The notes beneath the pieces are model-generated. The model was not told the DNA's origin. It made no database searches and was given only the letters and a program-made list of their open reading frames with translations. Below are positions 10,660 through 20,659 of a stretch of 64,000 nt of DNA, piece after piece. The stretch is from Prostheceraeus crozeri (taxonomy: Eukaryota; Platyhelminthes; Polycladida; Euryleptidae), in NCBI GenBank assembly GCA_907163375.1, contig CAJQUW010005335.1, positions 174,950 through 238,949 of the forward strand. Direction: 5' to 3'. The position numbers and the translations under genes are program-made. Numbering within the stretch: position 1 is the first letter of the stretch; every line of letters begins with the position of its first letter.

Positions 10660-10735
10660 GTTTCTCGCAGTCTCTGTCAACTTCAAGTTGCAGTAGAAAA
10701 ACTACTGCACCCTGAAGCTGACAGACTGTCGAAAC
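10660..10735. repeat. Stem-loop with CTGAAG...GTCGAAAC motif
   Basis: The arm 10668-10696 (CAGTCTCTGTCAACTTC..., ending GCAGTAG) pairs with 10702-10728 (CTACTGC... CTGACAGACTG) around an AAAAA loop. The 3' side reads CCTGAAG, a small GACAG/CTGTC stem, then GAAACTTAG. This resembles the hammerhead-like terminal motif of Penelope-like elements (compare 22860-22899). It sits just upstream of the LINE and may be a scrap of another element. Confidence 0.45.
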
Positions 10736-10748
10736 TTAGACCTTATGT

Positions 10749-12395
10749 TTGACTTACCTTACTTTATTGAAACATTGCTCAAACTTCTCGGCAGATCCTC
10801 AACAGCTTGATCAGTATTTTAGTGATAGTACGCTGAATTCAGCAGGGAATTTATCCATGGATGATATTGAATTTGATCTTTCTGAAATTGTTGCAGTTAT
10901 TGCCAAACTACCGTCTTCATCAACTTTGGATTCTGACGGATTATCATATTTGCATGTAAAGAATGGTGGAATCTTCCTTGCCTCCAAACTTTGTGATTTT
11001 TTTCGACTTTCAATGTCACAGGGACGCATTCCTGACTCTTGGAAGAAAGTCATCATTACACCTGTCCATAAGAGTGGTTTAAAAGAAAATTTCGATAATT
11101 ATAGACCGATTGGCGTTACATCTTGTGTAAGTCGAATAATGGAGAGGATAATTTCAACAGATATTGTCAACTTCCTTACAAAGCAGAATATGATTAATTT
11201 TTTCTCAACATGGTTTTCTACCAGGTGCTTCTGTCGAGACAGCTGGAGTGTTATTCTATAATTATCTTCTCAAGAATCTTGACCTCTCAAAAGGTGTTGA
11301 TGTCATTTCCTTGGACTTTTCGAAGCGTTTGAGAAAGTTCCTCATACATTGTTACTTCGAAAACTCAAGCATTATTGTCTGAATGATAGTATTGTCAGGT
11401 GGATTTCAGACTTCCTAAAAGACCGCAAACAGCAAGTTCGGGTTCGTAGCTCCCTTTCATCATACAAAGATATTCGTAGTGGTATTATACAAGGATCTGT
11501 GTTGGGTCCCATCTTGTTTGTCTTGTTTGTCAATGATCTTGATGAAGTTATCTTGAGCTCAGAAATGATTAAATATGCAGACGATGTCAAATTATATGTG
11601 GCTTACGATCGTCATCGTGATACTTTGACACAACATTGGACATCTTTACAAGATGACGTTAATCGTGTTTTTGAATGGTCGCTCCGGAATAGACTTCCAT
11701 TGAACAGCAGCAAGTGTAAATCTATTTCTTTTGGTGAAAGTGCTTCCCATCTCTACTATTTACACGATAATCCTATTATTGATACTTCCGTGATTCGTGA
11801 TCTTGGACTCACCTTGCATTCTCCTTTCAGTTGGAATTACCACATTGGTGAAATTATAACCAAAGCTAATCGTACACTTGGTATGATCAAACGTGTATTC
11901 TTACTGAAAGATCGTGATACTTCAATTTTACTGTATAAAAGTTATGTGAGGTCTATCTTGGAATTTTCATCGATAGTATGGTCCCCTCATCAAAAATACT
12001 TATCTGAGGAAATCGAAAAAGTTCAAAGGCGGTTTTCGCGTTTCTTCGTTGACTTAAGAAATCTTACCTATCGTGATCGCCTACATCGACTCCAATTGTA
12101 TTCTCTTAGATCCCGCCGTATTCGCTACAAGCTCATATTTTTATATAAAATATTGAACAACATGGTTAATGTCTCTTTCGAACAACTTTTTTCTTATTCG
12201 CCGAGCAGATGTACCCGAGGTAACAATTATAAGATTCACCCAAAGCTGTGCCGTACAAAAGTGTATTTCCATTTCTTTTCCAACGACGTTGTTTCACACT
12301 GGAATCAATTAACAGATGAGGAGATTGAAGTTCCAAGCATTACTTCTTTTAAACGAAGTATTGATACATATTTCCGCCGAAATGATGTATGGTAA
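10749..12395 (+). pseudogene. 5'-truncated LINE reverse transcriptase (CR1/Jockey group)
   Basis: Reverse transcriptase of a non-LTR retrotransposon. The N-terminal part (10749-11261) has the usual finger-domain text KVIITPVHKSG and FDNYRPIGVTSCVSRIMERI. The second part (11349-12395, 348 aa) has the palm motifs QGSVLGPILFVLFVND and the catalytic YADDVKLY, then a thumb and a C-terminal region ending near SFKRSIDTYFRRND. Reading frame is lost between about 11205 and 11349, where HGFLPGASVETAG and SLDFSKAFEKVPH-type text lies in other frames. No endonuclease domain is present upstream, so the copy is 5'-truncated, as expected for target-primed reverse transcription. The insertion splits a tandem array. 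Clade below CR1/Jockey is not resolved. Confidence 0.9.
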
Positions 12396-12528
12396 CTTTT
12401 TCGTTCCATCCATGCCTGCCCTTAAAGGGCCATTGTATTTGTCACCCATAAACAGATCAAAAAAGAATGTTGTGTATCTTATGTAAATTTGCCAAATACA
12501 AATTATTATTATTATTATTATTATTATT
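12396..12528 (+). repeat. LINE 3' UTR and (ATT)n tail
   Basis: After the stop, a short 3' UTR with CCCTTAAAGGGCCATTGTATTTG ends in GCCAAATACAA followed by an ATT microsatellite at about 12502-12528. A microsatellite tail instead of poly(A) is common in CR1/L2/Jockey-type LINEs. It marks the 3' boundary of the insertion. Confidence 0.85.
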
Positions 12529-12539
12529 CATTCTGCTAA

Positions 12540-12770
12540 GGGAAGTTGACGTCTTATATTTCTCCACACAAATGAGTATTGGCAAATTTGACTGTCGGTG
12601 TGCTGTAAAGTGATAATCTTTTTTGTAAAATTGGTGAAAACATGTAGTTATTGCGTAAAATGTTTCTCAGGACAGATTTGTCCGTTGGGTGTTGCTGTTT
12701 GAAGCGATCTAGAGAATGACACTAAGAAGGGATGCACCAACATTTTAAGCGAAATTATCTATAATTTGAA
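12540..12770 (+). repeat. Degenerate tandem array, right part
   Basis: Text such as GTAAAATTGGTGAAAACATG, GACAGATTTGTCCGTT and GAGAATGACACTAAGAAGG matches the units left of the LINE (compare 9748-9860). The LINE therefore inserted into the array, which runs 9.4-12.8 kb in total. Confidence 0.6.
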
Positions 12771-12813
12771 TGCTTTGGGTATTGACTGATTTATTCAGTG
12801 AACTTTTTTATTA

Positions 12814-13220
12814 GGCAGTGGCTATTACACGCGGTATTGAAGCCGGTACAAAAGTTTTCCAAATCTATCAACACGCCTCATATTTACTAGCTACAAGCAT
12901 GACTGCAGATCATTCAATGTGACAAAAAAATTGCGTCAGAATGTGTCTGGACTCGCTGCTTGTCTTGCTTAGCCTTGCTTGGTTTATCCTCGTCTTCGAT
13001 GTTTTCTGAGATACTTAGTGATTTCTTTAGCGAAGCAAACTTATTTCTCTACGGTGTTTCGGAAACTCCTAATGTAACAAAGTTTAATTTAGTACTTTAT
13101 TTAATGTAGATACTTTCCATATCCTGCTTATCTATTAGGTAGTCAGTCTTGCTGGCTAATTCGGTGTAACAGCCGCCAGATTAGAATTGTTCCAGCTCAG
13201 CCAGTGTAATAGCCATTACC
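12814..13220. mobile_element. MITE with 17-bp terminal inverted repeats, TA flanks
   Basis: The left end is GGCAGTGGCTATTACAC (12814-12830). The reverse complement of the right end (13204-13220) is GGTAATGGCTATTACAC, matching at 15 of 17 positions. TA lies directly outside at 12812-12813 and 13221-13222, which would fit a TA target duplication (Tc1/mariner type), though two bases is weak evidence. The 407-bp element has no ORF. A related older copy lies at 4296-4670. Confidence 0.7.
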
Positions 13221-13250
13221 TATTAATTTTGTCCTAAAGTCAGCCGGAAA

Positions 13251-13859
13251 AATCGATCTCTCTCCAAACGTGACATATTTTGTACGCTCGCTCCACTTGC
13301 GAGTCGTACATGAATTATTTAACGCAAAAATACCCTCTTTTATGAGTTTTCTGGATTTTGTGTACTTTATTTGTTTTCATTTTGACCTTGGATGTATTTT
13401 AGCCGCCACTACAAGCATTTGTCTTTGTAGAAATAGTTGAATGAGCGACCTACTTTCAATTGTTGTCGATACACTATTTAACGAAATGCTATATTTACTA
13501 AAAAATGCCGAAACGATCTCCACGATGTCATAAATAACCGCAAATTGTTCAAAATCGATCTCTCTCCAAACGTGACATATTTTGTACGCTCGCTCCACTT
13601 GCGAGTCATACATGAATTATTTAACGCAAAAATACCCTCTTTTATGAGTTTTCTGGATTTTGTGCACTTTATTTGTTTTCATTTTGACCTTGGATTTATT
13701 TTAGCCGCCACTACATGCATTTCTCTTTGTAGAAATAGTTGAATGAACGACCTACTTTCAATTGTTGTCGATACATTATTTAACGAAATGCTATATTTAC
13801 TAAAAAATGTGAGACGATCTCCACGATGTCATAAATAACCGCAAATTGTTCAAAATCGA
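13251..13859 (+). repeat. Recent 302-bp tandem duplication
   Basis: AATCGATCTCTCTCCAAACG starts at 13251 and again at 13553, and the closing AATCGAT recurs at 13854. The unit is about 302 bp, present twice, and differs at only a handful of positions. The sequence is non-coding. The ORFs at 13377-13742 only reflect the unit. Confidence 0.93.
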
Positions 13860-14201
13860 TTGTAACGATGCTGTTCGGTGTATGCTTGCATTACACCAGC
13901 TGATGTCGCTCTTAAAACACATTAAATTCACCAAACTATATTTATATCATCAATTTCGTTTAGTCTGAAGTACAATTTCACTATTCAACTTGTTTATTAT
14001 ATTAGAGCACGTGTCATTTCAGATAAATATTTTGCAGCTGACTAAAATTAAACTTCGCTGATTATTGTTACCATAGTGACGCTTACAAATGTAGCAGCAG
14101 TGAATTGCGGCGGACTAAAACAATTAATATCTTAGATAGGGATTCTCCATGTAAAACAAGAATTTTTGGCTGATGATTATGCGTTAAATATAAAAGTGTC
14201 C

Positions 14202-14323
14202 AAAGAGATACATATCAAGATAAAATACTCATACCTTAATCTGTATTTGAGCAAAAATCTGGACCTCTACCCTCTATTTGCACGGTTCAGCCCTTATTGT
14301 CGACTTAGCACCCCGACTATATT
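14202..14323 (-). repeat. Dispersed repeat, inverted partner of 3997-4112
   Basis: Read on the minus strand it carries GACTATA near its start, then ACCGTGCAAAT, GAGGGTAGAGG and GATATGTATCTCTTT in the same order and spacing as the copy at 3997-4112. Non-coding. Confidence 0.6.
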
Positions 14324-14789
14324 TGGCATGCATTAATACGCCCCATCCTTTGTTTAAGTTGTCTAACCTACAACACAGAATTTTATTCATGTATAGACAT
14401 TAATTCAGGCCAAAGCGAGGTCTGGTCTTGTAAGCCTAAGTGCAAGGACAAAAGCGTGGGATAAGTACATGTATATGTATAAGGACTAGAGAAGTTCCAT
14501 TTCCTGTCATAAGTCAGAGAAAGACTCGTTGAGGTAAGGGAAGTTTCTTCCTCAAGTGACAAAAGCTTGTTCATGATTGTATGGCTGTAGCTCCCAAGAT
14601 ATGGAACTCTCCGATGTTGACGGTCATCTTACATTATGCTTAACTTCTGTGTTATGATTTCGGTACAAATAAAATGTTTGGTGTGATGTTTCTAAACTAA
14701 TCGTTCAATCTTGTAATCTTCATTTTTATTATCTTCTGCGATGACAAATTTAATGCAAAATTTCTGTTATCCGTAATTTTATTAGATAA

Positions 14790-15189
14790 TGTCGCGAGCG
14801 TTACCACGGTATGTCGCGAGCGTTACTGTCAAAATTGATTGAAATTTCGCAATCGGTGCATTCAGTAATCTATTCAAGCATGAAGAAATCATCAACTATT
14901 CATTATTTATCTATCATTTCGTTTTTGAGACGACAGTTTCTGCAGTTTAGATAAAATATCCATGCAACTTCATAAAATCTATAATGAAATATTTATCTCT
15001 GTCGCGAGTGTTACCATATTAAATGATCTCTGCACACAAATGTAGAGATAGTATGAAATCTTTTTTTATGTAGTAGGTCGATGTCGCATTACATCAAACT
15101 GCATCTTCAGAATATTCAAAATGAATATCGTATCATAGAGAATGTTGGTTTTCGATCGAGTTTTGCTATCAAATGTAGCGAGCGTTACT
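14790..15189 (+). repeat. Four copies of the 16-bp box TGTCGCGAGCGTTACC
   Basis: Exact or near-exact boxes start at 14790, 14812 (last base differs), 15000 (TGTCGCGAGTGTTACC) and 15174 (TGTAGCGAGCGTTACT). The spacings are 22, 188 and 174 bp, and the boxes at 3581 and 3746 are 165 bp apart. All six boxes are on the plus strand. Intervening DNA is AT-rich and not visibly repeated, so the box looks more conserved than its context. Confidence 0.75.
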
Positions 15190-16140
15190 ATGGTTTACCC
15201 CAATGATCATTATTCCTGCTAAACTTAATCATTTATTTTCTAGCAATTAAGGACCAATACTCGGTCAATATGTACTATGCTTACCAAGCATCCTACTTTA
15301 TATAACATCAGGCTCGCGGATGTCACTTAATAAAAAATGGACTCTGTATTAATCATAAAGATGATTGAAAAACCCGCACAAGGCGGCGATAAAAATGCAC
15401 ACATCATAAAACTAATTAAACATCAGACGATGATATTGCTTACTTGATCTCTTTTCTGATTTTCTTTCGGCCAAACTGCACTGCCTTGCCAAGCTACTTA
15501 CAAAAATGGTCTCCTATCATGTAGATGTACATCTATATAATTTTGACAGAGTAATTAATTCAATTTGTTGGCATAGATTATAAAAAGCTCTACAACTAAA
15601 TATATGTAAGTACACGAGTCTCGCATCGAGTGACTGTTTACAACAGATCAGCTGTTTACAGCGGCGTATGCCCCGAAGATTTTCAGAACATGATGTGGCA
15701 CCTCAATTGTCTAGCACTGGTTTAATTTATGTTTCGTCATTTAGAGTGAGAAGAGCTCTGCGAGCAATCTTTCCATTGTCATGATAATTCGATTGAAGTG
15801 AATTCACTACACCGAAAGAGCAATCTAAAATAGCACGTGCTTAATTAGAGTGAACAAACACCTCAGTGTCCTGAAGTTATGGGTGCGCCCATTGTGTTGC
15901 GCACTAATTTTAGGGAGATTGAATTTTAGGAGCATCAAAATCAGGTGCTCCCCATGCGCCACCCCCGGGTGTTCAATGCCCAAAGGAGGGTTAAGTGCAG
16001 TTTCTATGATACACATGCGTGTACATTGTCATATGAGCATACATTGAGTAACTATACATATCTCAGCTTCACAAAAGTAGCATTTTTCTCCATGTGGCAT
16101 TGACACCTTGAGGATCTTGCAAAGATCAAAGTCGGAAAAA
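15190..16140. other. Non-coding stretch, nothing recognised
   Basis: Short ORFs on both strands at 15825-16047 overlap each other and lack any motif. No repeats stand out. Confidence 0.45.
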
Positions 16141-16149
16141 TCTCAGTAT

Positions 16150-16415
16150 TCCTGATCCGCGTTCGCATCAACATCCGCAAAATCCGTGTCAAACGCCCTG
16201 GCTAAATCGAGACAGAAGATGTTGACAGAGGCCGTTGATCTCTGGTCGAGGAAACGTGTTATTATATCACATGATTCAACGAGAGCAGTAGTGGTAGATC
16301 CATAGGGTCTGTACGCATGGTGCTGAGGGCCATAGCATGAAATAATATCAAGCTTAACTTGACTTAAAACAATTCGTTCAAAAATCTTCGAAATTGAAGG
16401 TAGGAGGGAGATAGG
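16150..16415 (-). pseudogene. LINE RT fragment, distal to the hAT-like insertion
   Basis: Minus-strand translation gives LPISLLPSISKIFERIVLSQ, then GPQHHAYRPYGSTTTALVES and NIFCLDLARAFDT. These are RT finger and palm motif-A text of a CR1/Jockey-type LINE. It continues the RT that stops at 18575. Homology ends after AFDT, before the YADD box, at a junction near 16180 with an ATCCGC-rich sequence. Loss of the 3' half is unusual for LINE insertions and points to a later deletion or rearrangement. Confidence 0.85.
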
Positions 16416-18574
16416 CAGAGTTGTCCATGGGTATGGGGCCTTATGGGAGGGCCCACGGGCCAGCGAGCCCATGGGCCTGGGATGGGCCTGGGACGGGAAG
16501 TTCGGCCCATGGGCCATGTGGGTTCCCAATGGGCCGAGAAATTTTTCAATATAGACCCTAGAATCAATGTTCGAAATATGTTTTGTAATGTTTTTCAACA
16601 TTTTGCTGTCTTACAGATCAATGGTAACAAACAAGAGAATGCAGCTTTGATATTTTTTGTTGATGTTGGACTTCTAAGTTGCATTGTAGGCCCCTAACAC
16701 ACAGAACAAGTTAGCATTCAGTGCAACGCGATAGTTTTTAACTGCAGCAACAATTGAAAGCATACATGTAGAAGTAAAAAAGATGTTTGGCAGCCACAAG
16801 TCCATCACCATCAGCAACCTGCAATTTTCATGCATAGAAGTAGAAGACGGTGAAGGCCAACCTCATATTCGATTGCTTTAATGAGAGTGTAGCACCTGTT
16901 TCTGTTTACTTCCGTAACTCAGCGTTCACTGCAGACAGTTGACTGCAGGTGCAGGGGCAAGAAGCGTTAGCAAAACACATTGGTTTCAATGAGAAAATGG
17001 AATGTTTGCACATAAAGGCTGCAACTTCTGAGTTAGGCCTACTGGTCTGATTGACTCAATATTTGAGATTCTGATGATTCAGGGCATGGGATCATTTCAT
17101 GTAGCCTATTCATTTCACATACAAATTCTCAATATTGAAAAAGTTAGTCAGATCACACATTTTAGTAAACCGATGAAATTCGTGGTAATTTTGCGGTTTA
17201 CTAAAATGTGTGATCTGACTAACTTTTGAATAAAGAGAATTTCTAGGTGACATGAATAGATAAAATAATCATCATACACCGAACCATCTGTGTTTCAAAT
17301 ATGAAATAATTTGGGCCACTAATTCAGAAGTTACGAGATTTTTAAATACACAATCTATTGTTGTTCAAAACTGAAGCAATGTGACAATATGTGCTCCTCA
17401 GACACTATAAAGACAGTCTACTGCAGAATTCTGTGTTAGACGTAAACAATGCACGCTTTCAACGAGAAGATCGAATCGATATCAACGAAATCGATATCGA
17501 TGAATGTCTGATAGAAAATCTAGCAAATGAGTGATAGTCATTTGTAGCTGACGCTAATGTTTGCATACCATTTTCTAGGATTGTTTGTCTACCGTGCGAT
17601 TTTGTTTGTTGAGTCGTAATTCCATAAATTTGCGAGTTGCAATTATAAAATAAATTCTTGAAGAAATTGTGATGCTGATGTTGGTATTTCTTTTAACTAT
17701 TCTTATAACATACACTTTTGTTTATTTTGTTTATTTTGTTTCACAGAGTTGCGATCAATAGATGAAATAATAAAACGTATAGATAAAATTATGCAGACGT
17801 TTAGAAATCATATGAAATCGCAGTCATGTGCAAAGCAAAGTGTATAAAACAATTATGTGTTTTTCACAGTGATATATTGATTGTCTTTTTCAATTTACGG
17901 AATTGATTTTTATAACATACCAATAGTAGGAGACAACATGGCCAATATAGGCCTATTCATAAGCTTATCATTTTCGCTTCATTAAATTTGTGAATATTTC
18001 AAACTCTAATTCATAATAGGCAATGAATATACAGGTAGGCTACCTAAAGTACATGTACGTCGTAGCTACATGTAGACTAGCTTTGAGGTAAAGAACGATG
18101 CTTCATTAATCAGCTACATCTAATCATGCTAATAATTTCAAAGCAATATGCTACTTATATGACTTTCAATCTTTTGAAATACACAATTTTTTACGTATTT
18201 TATTAGTTTCATCTAATACAATGATACGCATTTATAGTGCATGCCAAACATTATATGATCAGCGAAATAGGCCTAGCAGTTACAAAGCACTATAATCAGA
18301 CTAAACTAGGCTGAGTTTCTAATAACTAGGGCTTATAGTTCAATAGTAAACAGCATATGCTTAATCTTAACACAGTAATGCTTGCTTGAAAAAGGGTGCG
18401 TACAGGGGGCATAAGCTACGTGTAGAAACTATCAGCATGACACGAAGCTGTTGAAAATTAATACCGGTACTTAAAAGTCCGTGGGCCCGTGTGATTCCCA
18501 TGGGTCGAAAACTAAATTTCCTCGTGGGATGGGATGGGCCTGGGAATGAAAAAGTCGTCCCATGGACAACCATG
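16416..18574. mobile_element. hAT-like non-autonomous DNA transposon inside the LINE
   Basis: The left end reads CAGAGTTGTCCATGGG (16416-16431). The reverse complement of the right end reads CATGGTTGTCCATGGG (18559-18574), 14 of 16 identical. The 8-bp word GAGATAGG flanks both sides (16408-16415 and 18575-18582), and removing the insert restores continuous LINE coding text FRPIS|LLPSISKIF. An 8-bp duplication and CA-G termini fit the hAT superfamily. Subterminal zones are GC-rich with repeated GGCCCATGGG and GGCCTGGGA words (16430-16540, 18480-18560), likely transposase-binding sites. The interior (2.16 kb total) has no transposase. ORFs at 16443-16697 and 18491-18781 follow the repeats. Confidence 0.85.
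16850..17515. repeat. Long imperfect inverted repeat with perfect 34-bp core
   Basis: 17139-17172 and 17194-17227 are perfect reverse complements (34 bp, containing GTTAGTCAGATCACACA) around a 21-nt spacer. Outside the core the symmetry continues with decreasing identity: CTATTCAT...AATTCTC pairs across, AACTTCTGA(G/A)TTAG occurs on both sides, and ATTCGAT...TGTTTAC...CTGCAG marks the outer arms near 16865-16935 and 17403-17475. The arms reach roughly 330 bp. The fold sits off-centre inside the hAT-like element, so it may be an element nested within it. Confidence 0.75.
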
Positions 18575-19152
18575 GAGATAGGTCGAAAGTCGCTTATATC
18601 AGGAGAAGCGCACTTTGGAATGGGGCAGACAAAGGCTTTTTTAAAAAGACGAGGGTATTTCTTGGTCATAATTGATTTGTTGAAGATATCAGCAAGAGGT
18701 CTGCAGAGGAACTGGGCACCAATGCTCAACAATTTCGGAGGAATAAGATCTGGACCTTGTGACTTTCTGAGATTTAAATGACATAGGTGATCATAAACAC
18801 ACTTTTCGTCGACAGAAAATTCCCAGCATTCATCCGCAAGTGGCAACAAATCCACATCAACATCAGAATTGAAGTTTTTAATCAATTCATCGGTCATTTG
18901 ACACAACAGATTCTCTAGATCTTCGAATCTATTAATAAGAGTACTCCACGGGTCCTTTGTCTTCGAGCCCCTAATGACGCTTACAACGCTCCAAATGTCC
19001 TTCGGCTTGGAATTCCTTGCAACCCATATTTGCTTGGCTTTTGGGATTTCTTGCTTCACTTTCTGTTTGTAGTGATGGTATTCTTGCCAATGTCTCGAAC
19101 GGAATGCCCCCATCTGCGATTTATAAGCGATTTCAGGACAGGAGTTATCCAT
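18575..19152 (-). pseudogene. LINE RT N-terminal part, proximal to the hAT-like insertion
   Basis: Minus-strand text includes QEIPKAKQIWVARNSKPKDIW, here quoted in part, then VDEKCVYDHLCHLNLRKSQG, PDLIPPKLLSIGAQF and FVCPIPKCASPDISDFRPIS. This is the linker and first RT motifs of the same LINE. The reading stops where the hAT-like element begins at 18574. A frame change near 19060-19150 separates it from the endonuclease ORF. Confidence 0.88.
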
Positions 19153-20075
19153 GGCTTGTCTTTTGATGTAAAGTATATGACTTCACGGGGTACAGCAGAG
19201 GCACACATCGACAAAAGCTTATAAAAAGATTCGACCATGTCATCAACCGATTGCTCAGAGTTAATGATGCTGAAATCAGTAGCAGATAGACGATTCAGAA
19301 ATTCAATAACATTCGAATTTCTGTAGTCCCAAACCATTGCTTGTCGTGAAGTTTCTGTGGTCTGCTGGTACAATGTTGGTAGCAGCAAAATGCTATTGTG
19401 GTCTGAGTTCTTCAGTGGAGGTCCAATTATCGCGGAGCTGATGTAACAAGAGCACAGGTCCTCATCAATCCAAATGTGATCAATAATTCTATCATTCCGA
19501 GTGGAATTGCACACTTTATTAACAAGGCACAATTGCTCTTGAAAAAAGTCAGTGTTCAGGTCATTGAAATCCCCTGCAATCACAATCCTTGTCTCTAGAT
19601 GCAGAAGCTGAAAATTATCAATTTCTGAAACAATGAAATGTTCTACTTCGTCATGCTCATCTCTATTCAATCCAGGAGGAAAATAAACACCACAGCAAAT
19701 GATGGAGAGAGTCAACTTTTGAACATGGATAAATATCATTTCAATTGAATGGGGAGCATCTGATTGAGGAGAAAGCACTGAAGACTTGAATGAGTTGTCA
19801 ATCCAAAGACAAACTCCACCACCACGGCGTCCAATGCGGTCTTGTCTGAAAAAGTTGTAATTTTCTAGTGAAAGAAGATTGTCATTGATGTCACTGTGAA
19901 GCCATGATTCAGTAATGATAATTATTTCAGGACACATGCATGAAACTGTTATTTGAAGCTCATCAAGTTTTGGCAGGATCGATCTAGCGTTCGTTAAGAA
20001 AATAGATGGGGTCGACTGTCTTTTTGATAAAATCACCGATGAAAGTTCGCCAATTCCGATCTTAGGCGAATACAA
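19056..20075 (-). pseudogene. LINE APE-type endonuclease domain (ORF2 N-terminus)
   Basis: A 339-aa ORF with the apurinic/apyrimidinic-like endonuclease signature in order: FLTNARSILPKLDEL, IIIITESWLHSDI, RRGGGVCLWIDNSF, RIVIAGDFNDLNTDFF, DRIIDHIWIDEDL and LKNSDHNSILLLP. The E, D, N and H catalytic positions (ITESWL, GDFND, SDHN) all look present. This domain nicks target DNA to prime reverse transcription. It follows the ORF1 part (20033-20649) with a short overlap, and the RT follows in another frame. The clade is CR1/Jockey-like, without finer placement. Confidence 0.93.
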
Positions 20076-20649
20076 CCACGATGCAACACAATATCCTCTC
20101 CATTGTCTCGCCTTTGCTTGAACTCAGTTCTTAATGTTCTTTCCTTTTCTCTCTGCATTTTGGTCAAGTCAGCGTGAATGAAAATGTTTTTATATTCAGT
20201 GTCTTTCAAAGATCTTGCCCTTCTTAACACTCTTGATCTTGCAGCATTGTTGGGAAGCAAAACTCGAAGCAAGCGAAATCCATTCTTACCAGGCCGTCCC
20301 ATTCTCCTGACATTTTGAACCATGGTGTCAACATCAAGTCATCATTAATTTTTTTTTACCTCCCGCTTGTCAGCAGCGATTCTCTCCTCAAAGAAATCTC
20401 CTTCTTTCAAAGAAGTGATTTCGGATTGAAAAATACTCTGATCTCTCTGAAGGGAAGCAACAGACTTCTCAATTGATTGAAACGTACAGTCAAGTTCTCA
20501 ATTTCACGCTTTAGCATGTCAAACCTGCCATTGAAAAAATTCATGGTTTCCTCTTTTGATTCCTTGATTAGCTGCTTTATCTCAGCCAGTTGGTTATTCT
20601 GCACAACAGAGCCAGATCTCAGACGCTTCGGTGTTGCATTGTTCGCCAT
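20033..20649 (-). pseudogene. LINE ORF1-like protein (coiled coil plus C-terminal domain)
   Basis: It starts MANNATPKRLRSGSVVQNNQ with a helical, heptad-like stretch (AEIKQLIKESKEETMNFF, FDMLKREIENL). After a break the second piece (20033-20323) reads GFRLLRVLLPNNAARSRVL, ARSLKDTEYKNIFIHADLT and TLRTEFKQRRDNGEDIVLHR. The latter matches the RRM/CTD-like region of ORF1 proteins in CR1/L2-type LINEs, which bind element RNA. The two pieces are separated by stops near 20345. It is followed by the endonuclease ORF. Confidence 0.8.
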
Positions 20650-20659
20650 TCTTGATTGT

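Noticed and set aside
16443-16697. Gly/Pro-rich ORF as a structural protein
   Set aside because: It is the GGCCCATGGG subterminal repeat of the hAT-like element read in frame.
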